A stretch of DNA of 64,000 bases, from contig CAYWRU010000007.1 in assembly GCA_964460795.1 (NCBI GenBank), forward strand, positions 18,247-82,246. Direction: 5' to 3'. This stretch comes from CAZOOM01 sp964460795 (lineage in GTDB: Bacteria; Omnitrophota; Omnitrophia; Omnitrophales; Aquincolibacteriaceae). This document shows positions 41,897 through 49,932 of the stretch, one piece after another; the first letter of the stretch is position 1; the number at the start of each line of letters is the position of its first letter. The position numbers were made by a program, and so were the translations under genes. Under the pieces are notes generated by a model. That model saw nothing but the letters and a program-made list of their open reading frames with translations, was not told the origin of the DNA and did not search any database.

Positions 41897-43000
41897 ATGA
41901 ATACCGCAACTCAGCAACGAGTCTATAACTTCAACCCTGGACCCGCAGCGCTTCCGCTTTCTGTTTTGGAAAAAATGCAGGAAGAGCTCCTCAATTACCG
42001 AGGCACCGGCATGTCGGTCATGGAAATGACTCACCGATCCAAGGAATTTGAAGCGATCCTGGAAAGTTCGAAGACTCTGATGCGTCAACTTCTGAATATC
42101 CCGGAGAATTATGAAATCCTCTGGCTTCAGGGCGGGGCACGGCTCCAATTTGCCATGATTCCCATGAATCTTTATATTGAGGGAAAGCCGGTTGATATGA
42201 TTCATACCGGAGAATGGTCCAAGCAGGCCATCGCAGAACTCAAAAAAGTTGCAACCTATCGGCTTGCGGGAACCAGCGAGCCAGAGAAATTTACCCGCCT
42301 TCCGGATCCTTCTGAAATTAAATTTAATCCCGATGCCTCGTATGTCCATTTGGTTTCCAATAATACGATTTATGGAAGTCAGTGGAAGCAGTATCCGGAC
42401 ACAGGAAATGTTCCTCTTGTCGGGGATATGACCTCGGATATTTTATCGCGCCCCATTGATGTGAGCCGTTTTGGACTTATTTTTGCCAGTGCGCAAAAAA
42501 ATCTTGGAATCGCAGGAGTCACTTGCGTCATCATTCGCAAGGATTTGCTCGGCCGCTCTAAAGATAATTTGCCGGTCATGCTCCACTACGGTGAACAGGT
42601 AAAAGGAAATTCTCTGGTCAATACGTGCCCGACCTTTGCGATTTATGCGGCAAATCTTGTCTGCGAATGGCTGCGGGATCAGGGTGGTGTGGCAGTGATT
42701 CAGAAGATCAATGAAGAAAAGGCCCGCATGCTTTACGAATTGATTGATGCAAGTGGGCTTTATCAATGTCCCGTAAGAAAACAAGACCGGTCCGTAATGA
42801 ATGTGGTCTTTACTTTGAAAAAAGGCGGCGAAGAGCTTGAAAAAGTGTTTTTATCAGAGGCTAAAAAACGCTCGCTCGCAGGTTTGAAAGGTCACCGTTC
42901 TGTGGGGGGATTCCGCGCCTCGATTTACAATGCCATGCCGCTTGAAGGCGTGAAGGCGCTGGCAGAATTCATGAAAGATTTTGACCGGAAAAACGCCTAA
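41897..43000 (+). CDS. serC: phosphoserine aminotransferase
   Basis: A PLP enzyme of 367 residues converting 3-phosphohydroxypyruvate and glutamate to phosphoserine in serine synthesis. Family marks are the N-terminal YNFNPGPAALPLSVLEKMQ, GTGMSVMEMTHRSKEF, QGGARLQFAMIPMNL, MTSDILSRPIDV and the PLP lysine in FASAQKNLGIAG; the end has GHRSVGGFRASIYNAMPLEG. The length is standard. ATG 41897 follows AAGGATG. No other serine genes are adjacent; the next gene starts 20 bases downstream. Confidence 0.95.
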   Translation: MNTATQQRVYNFNPGPAALPLSVLEKMQEELLNYRGTGMSVMEMTHRSKEFEAILESSKTLMRQLLNIPENYEILWLQGGARLQFAMIPMNLYIEGKPVDMIHTGEWSKQAIAELKKVATYRLAGTSEPEKFTRLPDPSEIKFNPDASYVHLVSNNTIYGSQWKQYPDTGNVPLVGDMTSDILSRPIDVSRFGLIFASAQKNLGIAGVTCVIIRKDLLGRSKDNLPVMLHYGEQVKGNSLVNTCPTFAIYAANLVCEWLRDQGGVAVIQKINEEKARMLYELIDASGLYQCPVRKQDRSVMNVVFTLKKGGEELEKVFLSEAKKRSLAGLKGHRSVGGFRASIYNAMPLEGVKALAEFMKDFDRKNA

Positions 43001-43020
43001 CTGAGTCGGAGTATTGATTC

Positions 43021-44565
43021 ATGCCGGGAGTCTCTCGCGGAATTCGGAAAATTGTCTGTATCCTGATTCTTGGGCTGGGACTAGGAGGATCGAACCGAAT
43101 GGTTTTTGCCGATCATCCGGCGTATGTGGCGGGGCAGTTTTATCCGGATAATCCGTTGGAGCTAAAGGCCGAAGTCCAAGGATTTCTCACGGGAGCTGAA
43201 GCGCCCAAAGGATTTTCTCCGGCCATTCTCATGGTGCCTCATGCTGGGTACATTTATTCCGGCGCTGTTGCCGGCCATGCGTTTCATCAGATTCAAGGAA
43301 AAAACTATCCGCTTGTCATCTTGATTGCTGTGGCCCATCGCTATCCTGTGTCCGGTGCTGCGACTCAAATAGAGGGCGCATTTCATACTCCGCTTGGCGC
43401 GGTTTCTGTGGATACTCAGGCGGTCCGGCGTTTGATGGAGCTTTCGCCTTCCGTGACCGAACTTCCCGGCGCTTTTTATCAAGAGCATTCTTTGGAAGTT
43501 GAACTTCCATTTCTTCAAGTAGCGCTCGACCAATTTAAAATTGTTCCGTTGCTCATGACTCGCCCGGATCTCGCGAGTGCGCAGGATGTGGGCGATGCCG
43601 TGGCAGCTCTGGTTCAGGAAAAAGCAAAACAAGGCATCCGCACCTTAATTGTAGTCTCCTCCGATTTCGCTCATTATCCCAAAGTAGAGGATGCAAAAAA
43701 GTCTGATCTCAAAATGGTGGATGAAATTCTTAAGGTGAGCCCTGAAGGCCTTCACGAGACTTCTCTTGATTTGATGCGACAGGGAATTCCTAATCTGGAA
43801 ACAACGGCCTGCGGTGAAGCCGGACTTTTGGCTGGACTTTATGCCGCGCGTTCGCTGGGGGAGCTCAAGCCTGAGCTTTTGCAGCACGCTACCTCGGCCG
43901 AGAGTTCTGAAGGAAGCGCGGACCGGACGGTGGGATATGCATCCGTGGTTTTTTATCAAAAAGATTCAGCGGCTTTGATACCTCAGAAAGCTGTGGAAAC
44001 TCCTGCATTGAAGCTTAGTGATGAAGATAAGAAAAAACTCCTTCAGTTGGCCCGGAAATCTGTGGAAGATCACGTGCTCTCAAAAAAGAAGGGGAATCAA
44101 AAAGGTTTTGAAGATTTGCAATTTCGGATTCCTAAGGCGGTTTTTGTCACCCTGACCAAACATGGAGAACTTCGCGGCTGTATCGGAACTTTGGTGTCTC
44201 AAATGCCTCTGGTTCAAGCGGTTCAAAACTATGCAGTTCTTGCGGCAACCGAAGATCCTCGGTTTTCACCGGTGAATGCTGCGGAGCTCAAAGAATTGAG
44301 CTATGAGATTTCGATATTGACCGAGGCCGTTAAAGTGAAAGATGCGGCATCCATTCGCCCGAAAATTGATGGCGTCATTTTAACGCGTGGACCTCGTCAG
44401 GGAGTTTTTCTGCCGCAGGTTTGGGAGGAGACCGGATGGACGAAAGAAGAATTTCTTAGCCAGCTTGCTAGTCAGAAAGCAGGCCTGCCGAGAGATGCTT
44501 GGCAGGATCCAAAGACCGAGCTTTTTGTTTTCCAAGTCGAGGCGTTTAGCGAGAATAACAGATAG
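43021..44565 (+). CDS. MEMO-AMMECR1 fusion (AmmeMemoRadiSam proteins B and A), exported
   Basis: A 514-residue protein joining two parts that are separate genes in many organisms. Residues about 32-310 are MEMO-like (AHPxYVAGQFYP-type start, MVPHAGYIYSGAVAGHAF, VAHRYPVSGAA, VVSSDFAHYP). Residues about 340-510 are AMMECR1-like, with LRGCIGTLVSQMPLVQAVQN and ATEDPRFSPV. The very N-terminus has a hydrophobic signal-like segment (IVCILILGLGLGGSN), suggesting export, which is unexpected for a system whose third member is a cytoplasmic radical SAM enzyme. That third gene is absent from the window. The biochemical role of the system is unknown. Confidence 0.9.
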   Translation: MPGVSRGIRKIVCILILGLGLGGSNRMVFADHPAYVAGQFYPDNPLELKAEVQGFLTGAEAPKGFSPAILMVPHAGYIYSGAVAGHAFHQIQGKNYPLVILIAVAHRYPVSGAATQIEGAFHTPLGAVSVDTQAVRRLMELSPSVTELPGAFYQEHSLEVELPFLQVALDQFKIVPLLMTRPDLASAQDVGDAVAALVQEKAKQGIRTLIVVSSDFAHYPKVEDAKKSDLKMVDEILKVSPEGLHETSLDLMRQGIPNLETTACGEAGLLAGLYAARSLGELKPELLQHATSAESSEGSADRTVGYASVVFYQKDSAALIPQKAVETPALKLSDEDKKKLLQLARKSVEDHVLSKKKGNQKGFEDLQFRIPKAVFVTLTKHGELRGCIGTLVSQMPLVQAVQNYAVLAATEDPRFSPVNAAELKELSYEISILTEAVKVKDAASIRPKIDGVILTRGPRQGVFLPQVWEETGWTKEEFLSQLASQKAGLPRDAWQDPKTELFVFQVEAFSENNR

Positions 44566-44571
44566 TTCTCG

Positions 44572-44677
44572 CAAATCCCAAAATCCAAATACCAAATTCC
44601 AAAAAAATCTTAAATTCTTATTTAAAATTTGGAGTTTGTGATTTGTTTGGGATTTAGGTCTTGGAATTTGGATTTTA
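44572..44677. repeat. intergenic fold-back built of AAATCC/GGATTT words
   Basis: CAAATCCCAAAATCC, AAATACCAAATTCC on the left; GGAGTTTGTGATTTGTTTGG, GATTTAGG and TTGGAATTTGGATTT on the right, complementary around a centre near 44620. It uses the same vocabulary as the element at 33303-33440 and lies between two convergent genes. Confidence 0.75.
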
Positions 44678-44700
44678 AAAGATGGATGACTTTTTTGAGT

Positions 44701-45099
44701 TTACGCGAGAGCTAATTTGTCGAGTTGGCGGCGGATTAGAATATAGCTTCCAATTCCGAAACACGCCCCGCCCATATTGCACATCGCATCCCAGAAATCA
44801 GCAACCCGTCCTGGACATTCCAATTGAAGCATTTCCGTGATAAAGCTCCAGAGAGCAATGAAGAAAAGGGTATAGAGGAGGGTCTGACGGAACAGGATAA
44901 ATTTTCGGGTCAGTGTTGCATAAACGAGAAATCCTAAGATGGCATACCCGATGACGTGCCCTGCATTAAAGGGGAGCGGAATGGGAAGATGATCCCGGAA
45001 AAAAGACGGCGGCAGCATGGCGAGCCATGTTAGAACTCCTGACCAACCCGCTGAGAGTATGAGCAATCCCGAGTGAATTTGACCTTGTTTATTCAGCAT
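44701..45099 (-). CDS. VanZ-like membrane protein
   Basis: A 132-residue protein with four hydrophobic segments. WSGVLTWLAMLPPSFF, then GHVIGYAILGFLVYATL, LYTLFFIALWSFITEMLQLE and a final GRVADFWDAMCNMGGACFGI match the VanZ-like pattern, in which an acidic residue follows the third helix (E.LQ) and a D.W D...N.xG motif precedes the fourth. The molecular function of the family is poorly defined; some members affect glycopeptide resistance or membrane composition. It is convergent with the MEMO-AMMECR1 gene, and 45100-45301 upstream of it shows nothing clear. Confidence 0.8.
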   Translation of the reverse strand: MLNKQGQIHSGLLILSAGWSGVLTWLAMLPPSFFRDHLPIPLPFNAGHVIGYAILGFLVYATLTRKFILFRQTLLYTLFFIALWSFITEMLQLECPGRVADFWDAMCNMGGACFGIGSYILIRRQLDKLALA

Positions 45100-45301
45100 A
45101 GAACTCTAACTAACAACCTTTCTTCGGTCCAAATAAGACCTTTTATAAAGTTCAGCAGTGTACGCTTTTGGGCCGTGAATGCAAGAAAAAAAACAAAGAG
45201 TTTTTTTAAAAAAATAGGGGAAAATATTCAGGCATTCTGCGATCTTGATTGAATCCGATTATGTGATGTAACTCATTTGTTTATATAGAGATTTGGGTGT
45301 A

Positions 45302-45330
45302 TCGACAGGGCATTCTAATTGCGGTATACT
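45302..45330 (+). promoter_or_regulatory. sigma-70 promoter of the sirohaem reductase gene
   Basis: TCGACA (45302-45307), a 17-base spacer and TATACT (45325-45330); each hexamer has one mismatch. The predicted start near 45337 gives a leader of about 32 bases before ATG 45369. Confidence 0.65.
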
Positions 45331-45368
45331 GAATCTCAATCAATCATATTTTATTTCCAATAGGATGA

Positions 45369-47060
45369 ATGATGGCGGATCAGCCTCTCAAAAAATCTCC
45401 CGTTGAGCTTGAAAAATTGGCAAGCAGCCATTTGCGCGGAACCATTGCAGAACAGATCGCTGCTGAGACCACGCATTTCAAGGATTCTGAGCACAATCTT
45501 CTTAAGTGTCATGGAATGTATCAGCAGGACGACCGGGATTTGCGTCAAGATCTTCTGAAACAAAAAAAGGAGAAGGCGTATAGTCTGATGGTCCGGGCCA
45601 AAATTCCGGGTGGGCGGTTGAAGCCGAATCAATATTTAGCGTTGGATGAGCTTGCCGACCGATATGGAAATGGAACGATGCGAATTACGACTCGCCAAGG
45701 GATTCAGTTTCATGGCGTTTTAAAGAAAAACGTCAAATCCCATATCCAAAAAATTAATCAAGCCCTTCTGACGACGTTTGGCGCCTGCGGCGATGTTGTT
45801 CGAAATGTTTGTTCATGTCCGGCGCCTCTTGCGGATCGCCATTTGATCCAAATTCATGATCTTGCTCAAAAAATATCAGATCGATATCTGCCCCAGACAA
45901 ACGCCTACCATGAAATCTGGATGGACGACGAAAAGGTTTCGGCGGAGCAGGAAAAAGAAACGATTTACGGCGAAGCTTATCTGCCTCGAAAATTTAAACT
46001 TGCGATTGCCTATCCGGGTGATAACTGTGTGGATATTTATACGCACGACATTGGAATTATTCCAACGATCCGCACAGGAAGCATTTCCGGATTTAATTTG
46101 GTGGTGGGAGGCGGGATGGGGAAGACCCATAATATTGCAGAAACCTATCCGCTTCTTGCCAAGCCGTATGGATTTGTTCCTGCAAATCAGTTATTTGATT
46201 TTCTGGATGCGATCATTAAGGTTCAGCGTGATTTTGGAAATCGATCAAACCGGAAGCGGGCCCGGCTGAAATATTTGATCGAAGAGCGTGGCATGGACTG
46301 GTTTATGGCTGAAACGGCTAAATTTACTGGAAAAAATCCGGAACCTTTTATTGAACAGGACTGGTCGAAGACGGATGATCATTTGGGCTGGCATGCCAAC
46401 GGCCGTGGTTCTTTTTTCTTTGGTCTTTTTGTGGAAAATGGACGGATCAAAGATAAGCGCATCGCCAAAATCCGGAGCGGCATTCGCGATCTTGTTCGAA
46501 AGTATCAAACCGATGTCTATTTAACGCTGCATCAGAATATTTTATTGGACGGCATTCCGGAGTCTCAAAAAGCAGAGTTTGAGTCAGCGCTGAAAAAGGC
46601 CGGGCTCTTAACGGAAAAAGAAATCACGCCTTTGCTCCGCTGGTCCATGGCCTGCCCGGCTCTCCCAACTTGCGGATTGGCTATTACGGAAAGTGAGCGC
46701 GCGCTCCCGGGCATCATCCGCAGCCTTGAGAAAATCATGCTCGAGCTTGGGCTTGAACGTGAGACAATCAGTTTAAGAATGACCGGATGTCCGAATGGGT
46801 GCACGCGGCCCTATACGAGTGAGCTTGGAATTGTGGGCCAAACGGTGGGAAAATATGCCCTCTACGCAGGCGGTGATTTTGAAGGAAAGCGATTGAATCA
46901 AACTTATTTGAATCAGGTCAAAGCAGAAGATTTGATCGCTGAGCTTCGTAAGCTTTTTCAGGCCTTCAAAGCGCACCGGAAAAGTGCAGAGCGGTTTGGC
47001 GATTTTTGTCACCGGATCGGAATGGATCAACTCAGGGAATTTAGTCTTCAGTCGAGTTGA
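45369..47060 (+). CDS. sirohaem-dependent sulfite/nitrite reductase
   Basis: A 563-residue assimilatory-type sulfite reductase haemoprotein (CysI/ferredoxin-Sir family). The duplicated ferredoxin-like domains are visible as YGNGTMRITTRQGIQFHGV and later YQTDVYLTLHQNILLDGI. The four cysteines for the coupled 4Fe-4S/sirohaem site are in MACPALPTCGLA (C-x5-C) and TGCPNGCTRPY (C-x3-C). It reduces sulfite to sulfide (or nitrite to ammonia) by six electrons; the donor protein is not encoded nearby. The 3'(2'),5'-bisphosphate nucleotidase-like gene at 56554 could belong to the same sulfate-assimilation pathway. Sulfite is favoured over nitrite only by overall pattern. Confidence 0.9.
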   Translation: MMADQPLKKSPVELEKLASSHLRGTIAEQIAAETTHFKDSEHNLLKCHGMYQQDDRDLRQDLLKQKKEKAYSLMVRAKIPGGRLKPNQYLALDELADRYGNGTMRITTRQGIQFHGVLKKNVKSHIQKINQALLTTFGACGDVVRNVCSCPAPLADRHLIQIHDLAQKISDRYLPQTNAYHEIWMDDEKVSAEQEKETIYGEAYLPRKFKLAIAYPGDNCVDIYTHDIGIIPTIRTGSISGFNLVVGGGMGKTHNIAETYPLLAKPYGFVPANQLFDFLDAIIKVQRDFGNRSNRKRARLKYLIEERGMDWFMAETAKFTGKNPEPFIEQDWSKTDDHLGWHANGRGSFFFGLFVENGRIKDKRIAKIRSGIRDLVRKYQTDVYLTLHQNILLDGIPESQKAEFESALKKAGLLTEKEITPLLRWSMACPALPTCGLAITESERALPGIIRSLEKIMLELGLERETISLRMTGCPNGCTRPYTSELGIVGQTVGKYALYAGGDFEGKRLNQTYLNQVKAEDLIAELRKLFQAFKAHRKSAERFGDFCHRIGMDQLREFSLQSS

Positions 47061-47079
47061 AAGATTGAAGGAGTTAGAG

Positions 47080-48399
47080 ATGCTGCGGGAAATCAGCGTG
47101 CGAAATTTCGCCCTTATTAAAGAAGTGCGCCTGGATTTGTCCTCTTCTCTCGTAGTTTTGACCGGAGAAACCGGAGCCGGAAAATCCATTTTGATGGATG
47201 CCCTGCGGTTTGTCTTGGGAGAGCGCCTGGATACAATCCGCTACAGCCCGGATCAAGCTGCCGAATCCGCTACGTTCGTTGAAGCTGTGTTTGATACCGC
47301 AAAGATGCCTCGCTCTCGAGTCGAATCTTTCCAGGATTTTCTTGAAGAAGGCGATGCCCACCTGATCTTAAGAAGAGAAGTCTCCTCCGACGGCCGCTCC
47401 CGGGCCTGGATCAATGGCCGGTCGGTGAATGTTTCCCAGCTCCGCGGCTCGGCATCCGTACTCGTTGATATTCATGGTCAGTATGATCACCAACAGCTCC
47501 TCGATTCTGAAGTTCAACGAGATCTGTTGGACCGCTATGCAGACAACGAAGAGCTCTTAAAGCGTTATGCTCATGTTTTTGCGGAATTTCAAAATCTTCA
47601 GGCGCGCCGGCAAGAGATTGATTCTCTCCGTCAGAATCGGGAACGCGAAATGGATCTTCTCAAATATCAGATCGAAGAGATTGAGCGTGTGGATCCGAAA
47701 GAGAATGAAGAAGAAGATCTGCGCGAATCCCGCATGCGTCTTGTGAACGCGGAAAAATTAAGCGAATCCGCCCGGAAACTTCTTGCGGTATTAGATGGGG
47801 AGGAGACCTCAGTATCAGAGCTTTTGCGTGAGGCCTCGCGGGAATTGAGTTCGCTGGTCCGGCTTGATCCCGCCATGGCTTCCGAACAGGAAAAATTTCA
47901 AGACGGTCAGTTGCTTGTGGGAGAACTTATTCAGCGGCTCCGTACTTATGATGAAGAATTGTCTTTTGATGAATCTCGCCTCAATGAAATTCAGGAGCGT
48001 CTGGATCAGATCAAATTGCTGAAGAAGAAATACGGAAATAGCGTGGATGAAATCCGTGAATTCCTGGCCCGAAGCCAAGCGCGCTATGACGAACTTACGA
48101 ATGCGGAAGTCTCACTTGCTGAAATGGATTTACAAATTCAGAAGCAGGAACCCGCGGTGGCGGCTCTTGTGGAATCTATCCGAGTGAAACGTAAAAAGGC
48201 AGCGGCTAAATTAATCGAAAATATTCAAAGAGAATTAAAGGAGCTTAGCCTTCCTCATGCCGGTTTGAATGTTCCTTGGAAAAAATGGATTGGAATTTAT
48301 CAGGCGGAGACCGGATTGAATTCAAAACTTCGCTCAATCTCGGCCAAGCTCTGGCACCGCTTCGAAGCGTGGTTTCTGCGGGCGAAGTGTCTCGTTTGA
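47080..48399 (+). CDS. recN: RecN DNA repair protein, N-terminal part (frameshifted)
   Basis: RecN is an SMC-like ATPase acting in double-strand break repair. This frame starts at ATG 47080 behind AAGGAGTTAGAG (the earlier 46984 start lies within the sirohaem reductase gene). It shows LREISVRNFALIKEV and Walker A LTGETGAGKSILMDAL, then the long coiled-coil region. After LSLPHAGLNV the sequence becomes unlike RecN and stops at 48397-48399. The correct continuation lies in the -1 frame (48276-48758). The shift falls at the A6 run 48280-48285; one additional A would restore a protein of about 559 residues, the normal RecN length. Confidence 0.9.
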   Translation: MLREISVRNFALIKEVRLDLSSSLVVLTGETGAGKSILMDALRFVLGERLDTIRYSPDQAAESATFVEAVFDTAKMPRSRVESFQDFLEEGDAHLILRREVSSDGRSRAWINGRSVNVSQLRGSASVLVDIHGQYDHQQLLDSEVQRDLLDRYADNEELLKRYAHVFAEFQNLQARRQEIDSLRQNREREMDLLKYQIEEIERVDPKENEEEDLRESRMRLVNAEKLSESARKLLAVLDGEETSVSELLREASRELSSLVRLDPAMASEQEKFQDGQLLVGELIQRLRTYDEELSFDESRLNEIQERLDQIKLLKKKYGNSVDEIREFLARSQARYDELTNAEVSLAEMDLQIQKQEPAVAALVESIRVKRKKAAAKLIENIQRELKELSLPHAGLNVPWKKWIGIYQAETGLNSKLRSISAKLWHRFEAWFLRAKCLV

Positions 48400-48758
48400 T
48401 GCTGGCCTTTAAACGGGTTCTCTCGAAAGCGGATCAGGTGCCGGTCCTGATCTTTGATGAAGTTGACGCAAATATCGGAGGACGTCTTGGTACGGTGATT
48501 GGTGAAAAGCTGCGTGACTTGGCTCGTGATCATCAGGTCCTTTTAATTACGCATCTTCCTCAGATTGCATCGTTTGCAGACCGGCATTACCGGGTCTCTA
48601 AAAAAATTCAAGCGGGCCGGACCAAAATTATTTATGAAGAGATCCAAGGGGCGGAGCGTGTCCGGGAGCTCTCTGAGATGATGAGCGGGAAAGAGGAGAC
48701 GGAAATCTCCCGCAAACATGCAGAAGAAATGCTGGAAAGAGTCACGTCCCGAAGTTAG
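48276..48758 (+). CDS. recN: RecN DNA repair protein, C-terminal part (frameshifted)
   Basis: Carries the C-terminal half of the RecN ATPase: GGDRIEFKTSLNLGQALAPL, the ABC-like signature VSAGEVSRLMLAFKRVL, Walker B VPVLIFDEVDANIGGR and LLITHLPQIASFADRHY. The signature reads SAGE where most RecN proteins have SGGE. Since the annotated frame begins within the upstream fragment and no ribosome-binding site precedes ATG 48276, this is the rest of the same gene and not an independent one. Confidence 0.9.
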   Translation: MEKMDWNLSGGDRIEFKTSLNLGQALAPLRSVVSAGEVSRLMLAFKRVLSKADQVPVLIFDEVDANIGGRLGTVIGEKLRDLARDHQVLLITHLPQIASFADRHYRVSKKIQAGRTKIIYEEIQGAERVRELSEMMSGKEETEISRKHAEEMLERVTSRS

Positions 48759-48791
48759 ACAAAAACGGGTGAGCTCAAAAGGAGGAGTTCG

Positions 48792-49349
48792 ATGGCAAAA
48801 AAAGCACTTCTCATTATGGCAGATGGATGTGAAGAAATTGAAACCGTGACCGTGATTGATGTTTTGCGCCGCGCCGGTGTTGAAGTCATTGTCGCAGGAT
48901 TAAGTGCGAAAAATGTGACGGGTGCGAATGGAATTCGCTTTATCCCTGACACATCGGTAGATGCTGTCCAGGTAAATCACTTCGATATGGTGATTTTGCC
49001 GGGCGGCGGGCCGGGCGTGGAGCGGCTCCGCAAAGATTCCCGCGTGAGTCAGCTTTTAAAATTTGCGCATGCGGAGAACAAAAAAATTGCCGCAATTTGC
49101 GCGGCTCCTTTGGTGCTAGAAGATGCTGGACTTCTCAAGGGGAAAAAGGTGACAAGTTATCCGGGAACGCGCGGGGAATTGAAAACTCCGGAATATTCTA
49201 CTGAAGCGGTGGTTGTTGACGGGGATTTGATCACGAGCCGGGCACCGGGTACGGCCATGAAATTTGCCGTCAAGCTTGTGGAGATTCTGGTGGGGAAAGA
49301 AAAATCAGACGAAGTCTCGCGGGCTACTTTAGCGTTTGATGCACGATAA
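48792..49349 (+). CDS. DJ-1/PfpI family protein
   Basis: A 185-residue DJ-1/YajL-type protein. The conserved glutamate lies in ADGCEEIETVTVIDVLRRAG, the nucleophilic elbow cysteine in IAAICAAPLVLEDAGLL, and LPGGGPGVERLR and SRAPGTAMKFAVKLVE are typical. These proteins act as thiol-based stress proteins; deglycase or glyoxalase activities are claimed for some. ATG 48792 follows AAAGGAGGAG. It is 33 bases from the recN stop and probably co-transcribed. Confidence 0.92.
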   Translation: MAKKALLIMADGCEEIETVTVIDVLRRAGVEVIVAGLSAKNVTGANGIRFIPDTSVDAVQVNHFDMVILPGGGPGVERLRKDSRVSQLLKFAHAENKKIAAICAAPLVLEDAGLLKGKKVTSYPGTRGELKTPEYSTEAVVVDGDLITSRAPGTAMKFAVKLVEILVGKEKSDEVSRATLAFDAR

Positions 49350-49355
49350 CTTCGA

Positions 49356-49452
49356 TGCGGAATTCAGAGTGTAGAATGCGGACTCGCAAATTTTTATTAT
49401 AAAAAGGTGCTTGAGCCTTCCCAACTGCCGCATTCAGAATTCTGCATTCCGA
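49356..49452. repeat. intergenic fold-back built of GCGGAATTC words
   Basis: The left arm (49356-49380) has GCGGAATTCAGAG and GTAGAATGCGG; the right arm (49428-49452) has CCGCATTCAGAATTCTGC and ATTCCG. The arms are imperfect complements with a loop of about 47 bases. It lies between the ends of the DJ-1 gene and the terminator of the minus-strand gene. Confidence 0.7.
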
Positions 49453-49455
49453 ATT

Positions 49456-49491
49456 AAAAAAAACGGCGAGGCTCTTTCGAACCTCGCCGTT
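49456..49491 (-). terminator. intrinsic terminator of the minus-strand small exported gene
   Basis: On the minus strand: AACGGCGAGG, a ten-base loop, CCTCGCCGTT, then a run of eight T. It lies about 30 bases beyond the stop codon of the gene at 49522-49848. Confidence 0.85.
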
Positions 49492-49521
49492 CTGCAATTT
49501 AACTCGCCTTGAGAGCTAAAT

Positions 49522-49848
49522 TTAAAACTGAACCCCGTTATCCGGAAGCGGAACATCAATGGTGGTCGCCGGAAAAGTCACGGTGTGTAAAAGACCGCCT
49601 GTGGTAAAGATCACCGCATTGTAAAGACCTTTTCCGAGTCCGGTTCCGATATTATCCTGCTTGAAAGGCTGGGTGAGAAGTTCCGACCAACCGCCGAGCA
49701 GATTCTTCATTCCAAAATCTAATTTCGCTTTGGCCATATCGCCATAGCTGCCGCCTTGTTCTTTCCAAGGGCTGGCCGCCATTGCAGTTGCTGAGATCGC
49801 CATCATGGCAATCACAAAAATAGCCAAAAATTTAGCTGACTTTTTCAT
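49522..49848 (-). CDS. small exported protein, TIGR04073-like
   Basis: A 108-residue protein with a signal peptide (FLAIFVIAMMAISATAMA). The mature part has GMKNLLGGWSELLTQPFKQD, GLGKGLYNAVIFTTGGLLHT and a C-terminal VTFPATTIDVPLPDNGVQF. This order (helix with GW-E, Gly-rich hydrophobic helix, VTFP near the end) resembles the short TIGR04073 proteins found in genomes with exosortase systems; no exosortase is in the window. The start ATG at 49848 is behind GGAGG on the minus strand; an extension to 49890 has no such support. A clear terminator follows. Confidence 0.75.
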   Translation of the reverse strand: MKKSAKFLAIFVIAMMAISATAMAASPWKEQGGSYGDMAKAKLDFGMKNLLGGWSELLTQPFKQDNIGTGLGKGLYNAVIFTTGGLLHTVTFPATTIDVPLPDNGVQF

Positions 49849-49932
49849 GAATCCTCCGAATTGAAAGGTCTCTGATGTTGCACTAAACACTATGAAAGTA
49901 TCGGCCGCGCCTAGGAGAAGTTAAGTGCCGCA

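Noticed and set aside
48276..48290. Programmed -1 frameshifting in recN
   Set aside because: The site G-AAA-AAA is a poor slippery heptamer, and RecN is not known to need recoding; a missing A or a mutation is simpler.
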